Below, in pieces: positions 7,901-20,500 of a stretch of 64,000 bases of DNA (its first letter is position 1; each line of letters opens with the position of its first letter). A program made the position numbers and the translations under genes. The stretch lies in assembly GCF_900496995.4 (NCBI RefSeq), contig NC_044029.1, positions 2,852,001 to 2,916,000 on the forward strand, written 5' to 3'. Source of the DNA: Aquila chrysaetos chrysaetos. Lineage: Eukaryota > Chordata > Aves > Accipitriformes > Accipitridae. The notes below the pieces were generated by a model that searched no databases, was not told the DNA's origin, and saw nothing but the letters and a program-made list of their open reading frames with translations.

Positions 7901-10900
7901 ATGGATCCATGCTACGGCAGCTGCTCGTACTTCTCCTGCCACGCAGAACTACCCCTGCTTCTAGCACTATGGTTGCCCAGGTGTGACGCTGAGACCATGG
8001 TCTCCTTTTGCACAGCTGAGACGCGAACTGTGAGATGCAGCAGTGCTGCCTTGGAGGCCCTGTCTGGTCCCCCAGGCAGAAGGCTGGGCTGCACAAAATA
8101 TCCTCACAGTGCAGCTGCCCTGGCATCCCAGAGTCCATAAGCAGTAGATCTGACACAGTGCGATGCAGGAGACCGGCAACACGCTCATGAGTAACACTGG
8201 TACAAAGTCAAGGTAGGATCTCTAATTTGAAGTAGCCACTTAAAATTTGGCCGCGTGACAGTGTCTTGAACTAGATCAAGCCTCTTACACCAGGGCATCT
8301 CTCAGTATAAGCTGCTTGTTAAACCATACTCTGAAAATTATGCCTGCTATTAAATATGTTAAGCTTTCCTTTTCACATAAACAACTGCACTGCTGACCAT
8401 ATTTTATACAAATAGGAAGCTATTTGATATTGTGATTACTTTCCATTTTCTTGAGGTGGTAGCTTTTGGTTAGCTTAAAATATATTCATACTTTAAAATA
8501 TATCTGCTTCATATTAGTCAAGTTGAGTACTGAGTGACACCGGCTCAGTGTCACCTCTAAAGCACTAGAGCCTTCTGGAGAGCTGCCCTGACACAGAAGA
8601 GTTATCTTTTGGGTTTTTGAAACCAGAGCCCGTGAAGGAAGGTAAGAAAAGCAAACCAATTGTCAGTGGGTTTATATTTGTTGTACAAAGGTCTATAACC
8701 CCATTAGAAAAATGTTAGGGGTCCAAACCGAGAAAAATTTAAAAAAAACTACAGAAGTGTTTTTGCTTCTTCTGAAGTTTATAGAGTGATCCAGAAAGCA
8801 TCAGCAGGAATGTGCTAAGTGTAGGACAAAATGTTGTTAGGGCAGCTCCTTGCACCAGCAGTTCCCTCCTAACTGTAGTTGCCACAATAATCTGGGTGGC
8901 CTGAAAGAAATGAGGACAGCCTTCAGAACCAGCAGTTGCTGACAGGTAAGTTTTGTGAGCAGTAAGTCAGGCCCTCATCTCCTTGCCAGACTGTAAAATT
9001 ATCCTTACAAGTCATTTCAGCCCAATGACTGTCATTTTATATGCAGTGGAGGGCGTGGGGGGAAGAACCTTCTATAGCTGCAGAAGTTAATGCTTCTAAA
9101 TCAATGTAAAAACACGAACCCTAGATGAGAAGCGAAGCCCTTCACTGGTGTGGTTTTTAGGATGCCCCAGTCCAGAAGAGCTGCTGCAAATTGGATGCAT
9201 TTGACTCTGATTACTCTTCATAGCTATTTGTGTGCTCTTATTGCTGCCCATTCATGCATATCCGACGCTCCGTCTGCTCTTTGTGTTCTATTTTCCATTT
9301 AGTTTTTGTTTAACCCTCACCCTGTGAAGTTTGCGAAACAGGATTTAATGAGCTTTTCAGTAAGAATGTATGAGTTATCAAACGGCATATGAAGTCACAG
9401 GACTTCTTTCTGTGTAGTTTTTGGCCTTACACAATTTCTGTCCAGTGTAATGGATTTGTTGTGTGGTTTGTATGACTTAGTGATCTCTTTCTGGGCTAAT
9501 GTATTTTGATCAAGCTAAAATGAAGTTTTAGAAGTTATTAGAAAAATCAGTTTACATCACTTAAGGGAATGAGCCATCAGACATCCTGTGTAAAATCAAC
9601 AGCTGAAGAGATGAAGAAGTTCAAGGTAAAGGGGACTATGACATTGTATGCCAGTGCCTGGTGGATTAGTGGGAGGAGGGATTTGAGGGGCTTTCCCCTA
9701 TTAGCATGCCTAGTATAGTTTATACCGTATTAATGCAGCCATGCAGCTGGGCAGCTTCCTCTCTGTGTTGCATCATGTGAACCGTCTAATAAATGGAGCC
9801 TTTTAAAAACTTGTTGGAGAAATCTCAGGGCTTGAAAATTTATGTCCTAAGAATTGTGTAATAAAATAGACAAGAAGTGCCCATGCAGAACTGCATTTTC
9901 TCTTTAGGTAAAAAGCACTCTGAAAGAAAAGTTGAATAGTTGAATCTAGCCATTTCTATTCCTGTAGCATGGTTTAAATCCAGTGGATACTCCCAATAAG
10001 AATAAATTCCTTCTCAGAGGGAATCTGCATTCTGATCACCTTTCCCCTCAAAAGGGATTGCCAAGCAAATGTCGTGAAGAGATACCATAAAAAACTGGAA
10101 AATTCAAACTAGGAAAAGTTGAGGCTGGCTGGTTTTAATGAATAATTTCAACTTTAGAATAGCAAAAACTGAGAGATGTCCTGCTTATAAATCAGAGGAT
10201 AGAACTCAGTAATTAGAAGGAAGAAGATTGATCAAGTTTGTATGCAGAATACACCTCTTTTGGCGTATGAGATGTATTGTTTCAGAGTAATCTCAAAAGA
10301 GTGGTTATGCAGCAAAGCCTCTAGAGACATATCAGGACACTCTAAAACCTGAATAGATTGTGTACTAATGTAAGTATTCCTGTGTAATGCAGTTCTGGAT
10401 ACTAGAAAATGCCTACCATATGACTGCAAGAATAGTCCTAACTTTCTAGCTGTGATGAAAGTCTACAGTGGACCCAAACAATTTCACCATCGGTCTGACT
10501 TGGTCTGAAATAGGGTATTTCTTAGAATCTTGAAACTGTCAATAATTTGCTTCAAAATAAACAAATCATGTAGTGCCCAAGAAGGAAAATTCTAGAGACA
10601 AATGTAAAAAAAAATCAAACACTGTCATATACAGCTATAATATAACTATCGGGTCTGACTCTCGCATCGTATTGGTTCTAGGAGTGAACAACTGTCTTTC
10701 AAAAAAAAGGAATCATGAACCTAATAAAGCAAAATGAAGTGTAGCGACAGGAGAAACATGGGATAGCAAAACCGACAGAAAGTAATACAGGAAAAAGCAC
10801 CAAAACAAAGATGTCCTGAGATAAAGGCATCATACAAAGAAATTAATTATACTGTAAAAAGCATGGGGAGATGTTTAAAGATATTGGGTTTGCAAAATGA

Positions 10901-13900
10901 TAAATGAGGGAATATGCAATGAATTTAACTTTATCTTAGAAAGCTGATCATCACAAACTTCTTTTATGCATTCCAATGCTCACTCAATATAGACGTCATG
11001 GACAAGTGCAGGCCATGTAATTATGATGGGGAAACTGGACATCGAAACCAGAGATGAGCACAGGGAGGAAGTGCTATTAAAACCAAAACCTCTGTGCTTG
11101 CTTACAGTATGAAATTAGAAATACACAAAAGATCCTGCAGAAGACTTGAAAAAAAAATTGTATGCTCCCACATCAGAGCACACTAATGCCCCAGACCTTG
11201 AATAGCGCTTGCTGTTCTCTAATTTTGACAGATTGTACTGCTGGAGTACTGAAAAAACAGTGGGTAAAAAAAAAGTCAGTGTGCTGAGCCAAGAACAAAT
11301 AGGAGTCAGTTTAGTTTTTATCTAGTAGTTAACACAAGGAAAACTGACCTCACCTTGAAAACACTTTTAGAATGTGTCATGGAAGTATAAAGGAAAATTT
11401 ATGTATGTTTTGCTGCTTTTGTGAAGGTTTTGAGAAGTTTCAGCATGACAGACAGCTATGCATCACTGAAAAATGTACTGATGACTCACAAAATCCAGAG
11501 TTTAGAAAACACTGTAGCTGAGAGAGAAAGCAGCATTGTGAGCAGATACTGAAACATCATAGTGCATCATCAGGGTATATTTTGTCTGTGAAAGCATTTG
11601 GTATTAAGTAGAAGGCATAACAAATGACAGTTTGGAATCATCTAAATGGCATCTGAGTTAATGGAGCTTATATGAACAATATAATGTCTGTTAGCAATCT
11701 TCCTCTAAGAGTTTGATTAGAGAAGACCTTCAGAGCTTGATGAATGTTTTGAAAAAAAATTATGATAGATGTTAAAAAACCCAAAAGTGCTAAGAATAGT
11801 CTCAGCAAAAGACAAAGTTGACAACTCATTTATTTTAACAGCCAAGCACTAGATCAAAGCTACTAGCACTCTAGCAATTAGTTGTAGTGCTGGCTTCACT
11901 GTGGGTTCCTGATCATCCAGTTGCCACCATTTACTACTTCATTGTGTTTTGCATGGGGAACAAAAGAATAGCTCCCTTTCCAGGCAAAACTACGACTTGA
12001 TGGGGTAATAGTTTCCTCCCTTCTCCTTTCCTTAGGGTACAAGGGCCACATGGCATGGAAACCACATTCTTTTCCTTACTCAGGGGTGTACTCCAATGAT
12101 TGCATTAATCCATGTGCATAGGGAAGCCTTGAGAAACCCCAGGTGATCCTCATGACTAACAAAACCCAGTGAGGCTTAATTCTCATTTCAATAGTTGGTT
12201 TTTATCCTTGCCATGTGTTGTACTATGACTCCTACTGCTGGCTTCTCCACTCTGCAGTCTTTTTGTCTTCCCTTTCACTATTCTTCTGCCCCTCCTCCCC
12301 TTTTTTTTTGTTTTACTCTTTCTTCTTAAGAAAAAACAGGATGCCCCATGTCTTGTCCAAGTCATGGGAGTGCAAAAAAGCGACCTGAAGGCTGGAGGAA
12401 ACTGCTGGTCCTGTTCAGCCATGCCAGGAGAAGATCCTGGGATTAGCTTCTTTTGCTTCTGACACAGTTTTCAGTGAGTGGATAAGCACTAGAAGGGAAG
12501 TGGACACATTTTTAGATTTAGCAGATGGAAGAAGGAAGATGGTATAAAATAAAACATTAATAAGCCCTTACAGAAATTAATTGCCATTTCCAATGTTATG
12601 CATGATAGAGAAAAGCAAATGTTCACATTCACCAGCAATTGTTCAAGATGGGATGGATGGTTAACCATCTCGCTCAACGGTAAACCCCTGACACTTAAAA
12701 AAGGTGCAGAAATGAATCAAATTTGAAACAAGAGAGGAATATTTAGTCAGTTGAATAGACAAAACCACAAATGAGGAACTGTTGAGAATGATGTGCTTAG
12801 AGCACAGTTGCTTGAAGTAAGAGCTTACCACTACTACATATCTGCAATACATTGCCTGACAATCAGCAAATTGCTCTTAATTCTAGTAAAATCAAAGAAA
12901 AAGCAACAAGAGAAAAAATCTCAGATGCATTGCTAGGTAGAGTCAGATTCTGAGAACACAGGACATTTTACAGCTTTCTCACAGCTGACAGAATGGGAGA
13001 TGGTGATCTGCAATCACTGGTTTGGAGATGTCAGTTTAAAGAGATGAGAAAAAGGCTGAGGAATTGGCGTGGGGCCAAATGTGAAGGGAAACATTGTCAA
13101 GGTGACAATAAACAATTAAAATAAGGGGTTATTAAAGTGCAGCATAGAGGAAAATAATGCATCTATTCCTGGGGAAAAAAAAAAAAACAAGCAAGGGTTT
13201 TTTTCATTTGCATTAGTGTTCCTAATTATGTGTGATTGGACTGTGTAGATTTTTACTTCAAAAGGCACAAACACTGTGCTTCAGAACAATAATCTTTATT
13301 TCTTTGCCTACTGCTATTTTGCAGGATAATGATCTTTCCGTAAGGTTTTTTTTTTTGCAAAAGAACTAGAATTTCAAGTTTGCAATTGTATTGGCTCCCT
13401 CTCGTGGCATTCTGAAATGCTCTACTTTATAGTCCAGTAAGATTACTGATTCAAAATCAGTTTGATAGCAGAAATTTGAGATTACTGTTTTGTTTCTCCT
13501 ATTTTTATATAACAATTACATAAATAATCATATCTCTTAAATCCAATTCAGCTTACACAAAATCAGCTCATAAAATGAAATTCTAGAAATCTGGGTCAAA
13601 ATAGCTGGAGAAAAACATCACTCATTTCCTCTCCCTCACATGCTCTTAACAGAATTCATGGATAGCATTTTGCTAGTATGTGTTTGGAAAGGAGAGGAGT
13701 TACAACAATGTCTTAACTATGGGACTGGCCTGTTTCACTTGGCAGCAATAATGAATCAGTCTCTTACAGCAAGTTTTAATAAGAGAATTTCCATTTTGAA
13801 ATTAAGGCGCTTGGCAGCTGTTGCCACTTTCATCCTGAGAGTTCTTGCCAGAGCTGAACCAGATGTGCAGTTGATGCCTGGTTTTGTCCATTTGTTATTA

Positions 13901-16900
13901 ATAATGAATATAGAAAAGAGAGGAAAGAAAGGATAAAGAGGAACAGGAAATGGGGAAGTGGTTAGATCATTTCCCCTGCTTATGCATGTGCAAAGGACCC
14001 ACATTTTGGGGATTTTGCAAAAGATGAAATGAACCCTTTTGCCTAGAGTTGGGTAACTCTGCAGTTGCCCATTCTCAGTGTAGCAAGACTGACTGAGAGG
14101 AAGAAAATGATTAAAGTTGCATCATCACTGCATCCCAGTCCCCTATCTCTGCAGCGTAAGTTCTCATTACCAAACATGGTAGGTTTCCCAAATGAATGAA
14201 TGCTCCTTCTCCTTCTTTTACTTAATAATAACTGACAGTTGAAGGACTGTTGCCTGGAACCAGAGAGAGAGTATTTTTTGGTCAATTTGACTCTGCTGTG
14301 AACATTCTCGGGTTGATACACTGATATACTTTTAATTACAGCACTTTAGAAACTGTGAAAAGAGGAAGACAGGAAAAAGTCAAGTTTTGCTGTAGATTAA
14401 CTACTCATATTGGAAGAAATTGTGTAGGCTTTTCTGTTTAAATAGATGAGGGGGCCACAATCTTTTCTGTCATAGTTTAAGGAAAGTAAAAAGGGAAATG
14501 CTAAAGATATTTTTTAGAACCATTGTTTCCTAAATGGCATTAAGACTAAGCTTTTTGAAATGACTTCAGTGCTAAATACCAACAATATTTTGCACTTCTG
14601 ACAAAATTCAGGTGAAGATATCAAATTTTTGCCCAGTCTGACATGGGCAAAATCCTGATCCTACAAACTTGTCTGCTTAAGCAAAAGAATTTAAACAAAT
14701 GTATTACATAACTTTTTAATGAACTTATTGGTCTACTGAGCCTGAAATTTGAGCTTTTCAGAATTATTTCAGGCAGCTTATTTCAGGTTTTTAAAAAAAA
14801 CCCACAACCAACAATACTATGAGTAAGAGCTGTACATCTGTGAATAGTATATATATATTTGTCTACTACAGAATGAAGAATTTTCTATGATTCACTTACT
14901 AGTATATTTAAGCATAATAGCTTGGCATTCTTAAGGCCTATTTACATAATTCTGCATACCTGCAAGTTCTTGGAACATTTCTTTAACCTGTAAGACACAC
15001 ACCATCAGATAAGCAATATATTGTGTGTGTCAGCATGTTATTCTAAAACATTTAATACAAAATTCAGTATTACTAAATCTTGTTTCTTCACACGAGGAAG
15101 TCCTGTATTATTCAGCATTTCCACAATGTGTGTTTGTTTTATGTCTACAAAACCCACTAATTTTGGACAATGCCTTTTTGTTTTTAAAATCAATTAAATC
15201 AGTAATAAGTTACCAATTTTTAAATAAAGCTAGCTTCTGAGCCAAGAAAGAATGTAAGAAATTTCAGCCATGTTTAAAAGGCAAAAATGATTGAAACTAT
15301 GCATTAAGAATGGAAAGTCATTCATAACTCTGCATTGTATCATTAAAAGCTAAGCATGACTATTTATAGCGAAGCACTGTCAAGAGCAATATGTGTTGAT
15401 GAGAGAACCTGACTTTTAGTACATTCCTAGATAAGGTGCATGTTAATGAGGCCTGTACAGTGCCAGAAAAGGCATGAAGAGTGAAGATAATATTTAGAAG
15501 CTGGAAAACATGTTTAAATTGCTTAGATACACAAAATTGTAAAATCAGAGGAAAAAAGAGCTAAAGTAGATAAAATTTTCACTTTCTAGCTATTTGTAAA
15601 GCAGCTCTTCTTCCTATAGAGACTTAAAAATGTAGACTCATAATGCATAAAAATTTACTTCTAACAAATAATTGTATTAATATTTTGAATAGTAGTTAAT
15701 TACTACTAATAAATAACCCTCCCCTGTTAAATAAATAATGATTAATACATGTATATTTTCCTGAAGGCATTTTTTTAAACAAAGGAGAGAAAGCAAACAC
15801 TTTGCAGAGGGGGTCTGTTCCAAAACAATGCTGAAACCCAGCTTTTTATCTTTGCTTCTGTCTTAATCTGGGTTATATTAAGGATAATTTCAGTATAATT
15901 GGCAAGCACCAAGGCATTCAACTCTTAGGGGTGTGTCAATCCTTAAACCTGGGTACGGAATCACTTTTACAGTGCCCATCATCTGGTACAATTCCCTAGA
16001 AGATTTCAAAGTTGATGGGATGCAGCTTTGTGAGACTATTTAAGTCAGTCTGGGAGTCTGACCAAAAGATGTATATTTGGGGCAGAAGATATCTCAGAAG
16101 AGAGCTCAACGGATTAATCAATCAATCTTCTGGTCATCACTTTTATTCAGAAAAAAATCCCTAGTATGCACGGGAAAGAGTTCCTAAAGTCTGACCGTCC
16201 CTGTAGAATAACATTGTATTTTCATAGGATCAAAGATTAAAACAGCAAAATGGTACAGGTTTTTCAGGTAAATGAATTGTGGATATCCTATTACAACAGG
16301 CATTCTTATCGTACACTACCTCCTGTAAATGCAGAGTGTAGCCATCTGTTTTCCCTATATTTGGAAGTGAAAGAACAACTGTATTAAAAAATGGGCACTA
16401 CAGGGCCAATTAATAATATCCCTATTCTCTTAACTAGAGACATGCCTGTGTGTAAAGTTTAGATCTAGATCTGAGTTTGCCTACAATTTAGGGAGGGACA
16501 GAAGAGCATTGCAGTTCTGCAGACCGGATGCAGAACTTCAGCTGAGATATTTGCGAGAAGAATGTTGTGGATAGATACATATCGCAGATTCGAATACCTT
16601 TGTGTTTCAGGATGCATTCAGAATTTGGGTGTTGCCTTGTGCTAGTTCCATATTTAAACTTCCTCTTGTGGTAAAACAATTACCTAGTTTGATATTTTGG
16701 TGAGTGAAATAAAGAGAATTCATGGCTTTTGAAAAGACAAGGTAGTGAAAGCTATGTTTATAGAGTGGAAAATATGCACAGAACTCATGGAAAGAGGATA
16801 TGAAAATTGGAAGGTTGCGACTCCAGTTTCTGCAGCCCATAAACCACAACATTTCCTTCATGTGTTTAAATGATACAGCCAAGAGACAGTCATTGTGCAG

Positions 16901-17250
16901 TGTGCTTTCTCCCCTTGCCAGGTCACTTTCTGAAAGGGAAAACAGCATGAAGTTACACATCAAAACCAGCAGTTTCATGGCTAGTCTTCAAGGGTCGGAT
17001 ACGGTGCACAGAAAGGATGGGGACGGGTGATGGTATCAGGGCAGTCCAATAACAGCTGGTGTGCCATGCACATGGTCAAAAGTTTACTGGTCAGAGAATG
17101 CAGCAGCTCGGCAAGCTCTGGTGCCTCCATTGATTCTCTCACTCTGCATGCACATAACGGTGATCCCCAAATTGCAATCACTTATCTCCTAGCTCCTAAC
17201 TGCAACACTTAATGAGAATACTGTGAACACTCCCTCCCTGTATAGTCAGT
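7901..17250. other. Long non-coding stretch between CR1 and the second LTR
   Basis: Mostly AT-rich unique DNA. ORFs are short and without recognisable domains. I see no tRNA, no further repeat I can name and no CpG island. A 7-bp-arm palindrome around TAATT at 15690-15708 lies in a very AT-rich patch. Short A runs occur, for example near 13175. The region is consistent with gene-desert or intronic DNA. Confidence 0.5.
15690..15708. repeat. Perfect inverted repeat with TAATT centre
   Basis: Arms TAGTAGT (15690-15696) and ACTACTA (15702-15708) flank TAATT. The core TTAATTA is a homeodomain-like word. In AT-rich DNA such a palindrome may arise by chance. Confidence 0.6.
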
Positions 17251-17565
17251 TGTACTGGTTTTGGCTGGGATAGAGTTAATTTTCTTCATAGTAGGTAGTA
17301 TGGGGCTTGGATTTGTGCTGGAAACAGTGTTGATAATGCAGAGATGTTTTCGTTACTGCTGAGCAGTGCTTAGACAGAGCCAAGGCCTTTTCTGCTTCTC
17401 CCCCCACCCCAGCAGCGCGCAGGCTCGGGGGGCACAAGGAGTCGGGAGGGGACACAGCCGGGACAGCTGACCCCGACTGACCCAAGGGATATTCCAGACC
17501 ATAGGACGTCATGCTCAGCATATAAAGCTGGGGGAAGGAGGAGGAAGGGGGGGACGTTCAGAGTG
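17251..17565 (+). mobile_element. Truncated LTR of the same avian ERV family
   Basis: It opens TGTACTGGTTTTGGCTGGGA and carries the same U3 blocks as the solo LTR at 673-1258: GGGATAGAGTTAATTTTCTT, a GGCACAAGGAGTCGGGAGGG block, GGGACAGCTGACC, a CRE decayed to GGACGTCA (17504-17511) and a TATA box near 17519-17525. Similarity stops near 17565, after the GGACGTTCAGAG block. The R/U5 part and the terminal CCACGACA are missing here. It is therefore a 3'-truncated LTR, broken by deletion or a rearrangement. The sequence to its right (17566-17960) is unidentified. Confidence 0.8.
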
Positions 17566-20500
17566 TACCAGCGGATTCAGACATGTTTTAAGAATTTCAC
17601 CATTCCGCTGTGTGGCTGAGTCAGGATTTCAATATTCACCCGTGTGTCTGGGGAGAACAGAAGGTACATATAGATCTTTACCAGCGTGGAATACATTCCC
17701 TCCATAGTGGTACTAGTTAACAAGCTATGGGGAGGAAGGACTATTCCCCAGCTCTTTCTCAAATCCTTCCAAGTAACTCCTTCCAAAGCTTTAAAGAGTC
17801 CTTCAACACTTACATTCAGAAGATCTAAGGGTTCTAATTATAACCAGTTCTTCACTGCTGACCTGGATGATGATGAGGAGAAAATGAAATCTCAGTGTGT
17901 TCCTTCTGTTTTTTATTCACCTGCAGTGAGTGTCAGAGAGATAACTGGCTTCTGTTGATTGCATAGGGCACCACTGTCTCAGGAAACTAGGAAAAAGTTA
18001 TATGAACAGCTGATTTGTGTAACCGATTTGTTCTAAATTTGGTGCTCATTTCTAGAGTAAAGCCTCAGAACACAGATCTGCATGTACAAACTCTCTGGAG
18101 TTATTACATTTATGTCAAGAATCGAACCTGTGTAATGCTGGTGCTCAGGAAAAATTACACAGTGGCTGGAGAGGAACAAAACCACAACAGGATAAAAGTG
18201 CATAATAACAGGAAAAAAATGAAGACATAAAAAGGAATTGGTTGGTTTTGAGGTTAGGGGAATGGGGCTCTATGGCTAAACTCAGCTGGCCTGGAGGAAG
18301 AGAAAAATAGAATAAATAAAAATATGTAGGAAAGAAGCATTGCCAATTAAGTTTTAATATGACTTGGGCAAGGAAGTAGCAATGTTTAATAAGAATCTGA
18401 TTAAACTTGAATGTATTAAGTGGCAGGGGCAAAGATACATAAGGGGGGGGTGTTTCTTAAATAGCTAGCACATATATTTGCTGTTCTCAACAACGTATTT
18501 TCTCAAAGGAGAATTTCAAAATATGACACTGGAATTCCAACAGTCCTCTCATTTCCTGGACCAGATTTTCTTCCCTTTTTTGAATCTCTGCATGCTTTAC
18601 AGCTTCAAAAATGTTGCAGAGGGATAGTTAAATTGTTCAGTAGTTACACTTGTAGACAGTAGTTAGGAGAGATTTGCAAGCTGGGAGAAACAGAAACAAA
18701 TTTCTGAATAAAGAACGAAAAAATACCAAGAGAGATCCAAGTATGCTTCAGGCCAAGCTGTTCTTTATGACTGCAGCAGGTGCAGCAAGTGATGTAGCTT
18801 TGCTGTGCAACGAGGATTAGGTGGCTACGGTGCACAGTCCCAAAGAACCTTGGCATATGAGTGTCACCTAAGCAGCACACACTGCCTTGCCATAGCTTAC
18901 AGGGATTGGAAGAAGATAGTCTTGTGACAAACTTGAGGATAATGGGGGTCAGAGAGGCTCATCAAATTCCCTTCAGATTTTTCTAAAGAAATAATGTCAC
19001 CAAAGTGAATACTCCAGCCTTTAGACCAGTGCAGCTTCTGTGAGTAGGCTGAACTACAGGATGCTTTGGGACAGAAGATTCTTCCTTCTGTCCTTTGCCT
19101 AGTGTTCAGCTGGGAAATTGCTCATTAGTGAGTACTAACACTGGCTTAAGCACCCAAACTTCTCATAATTCATATCCTCTGGCCAGAATGTCCAAATGTG
19201 ATTTTTGAGCCTTGGACAGCTCATGAGCTATTGATGTGAACTTGCTCTGCTGCTCCTATGTCATGTGGTGAGTTACAGGGTAGCACTGGCAATGAGTCTG
19301 GGCGGTGATCTGAACCCTCAGCCACTGGACCAATGTGGTGGGACAGACAGTCCTGGACCACAGAAGCATTCAGCTGTCCATCCAACACAACCTCAACCGG
19401 GAGAAGGAGGTGGTGGGATCTTGTGGATCTACTGTAACCACCTGTCTGTGGACCAGTGCTGGATGTCCCTTCTCTTCAGCTGTTATGGGGGTTGGTCTTT
19501 GCAATATGGAGATTTTGGCACGCTGCTTGTAGGCTCTGAAAGATTATGCACATTGAATAATGTATATAATAGATGTTGCATTTGATTAAGAAAACCGCAT
19601 ATGATATTGCCAAATTCAATTTCAATTGCATTTATTTTGAAATTAAAAACAATTTAAAATGTTGGATGATTAGGATGCACTTTGTAGAGTAGGCTTTTGC
19701 GTATTATCCAAACACAAAATGCCAGCACTTAGACATGTAGCCAGTTAGCTGCACAACTCCCAGTTATGGGATCAGAGCAGTTCACAGAAATATTTCAGAG
19801 TTTATAAATCTATATTCCAACCACTGCCCTAGTAGCACTCACTCTATGTTCACAATCATAGGACCATATATGCCTAACCTACACTTTTTGAGCCGATATG
19901 ATGCCAGTGCAGTTTCACATACTCTCAGCATTGGTGTCTGTTTGAGCCAAGGGCTGCAGTGGCTTTGACTGTGTTCCCTGTTCTGTGCAGGGTTGCATGA
20001 AACTGGGGGGAATCAGGATCAGCTATTCAGCTGCTCTTGATGCGTTTTCCCCACCTTACATTCATGATGTTAAGAATATAATCCACATGGTGAGCAGGTG
20101 GCATGAACTTTAAACCTTCCAGGTGTCATTTTAACCGTTTCTAAGACAAATAGCTTGTCACTGTTTCCCATGAAAACTGCTCAAAGAAGGCATACAAAGA
20201 AACCATTTTAGTTGAAAGAGGAGGGGAAGACAGCTATGAATTTTAGAGTTCACTTTTAGGGGTCAAAATACTGTGATAAAAGCATTTAGAATGTAATTTT
20301 TGAAGTGAACCCAAGCCAAAGAGCATTCTTTGGGAAACAAGACAAAACATTGCTCTAGCTTATTACTCAGGACAGACTGCTAAATGTTTTTAGTGTGACT
20401 GTTACAGATCCTTTGTCATTAGCAGACACAGGTGCAGACTACGAACACCTTGACCTGGGAGATAATTGACAGGAACAGAAAACAACATGACCAAAAGCTG

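Noticed and set aside
7815-8197. Overlapping ORFs on both strands at the right edge of the antisense CR1
   Set aside because: They cross the decayed CR1 border and lie in mixed frames, so they are not remnants of an intact protein.
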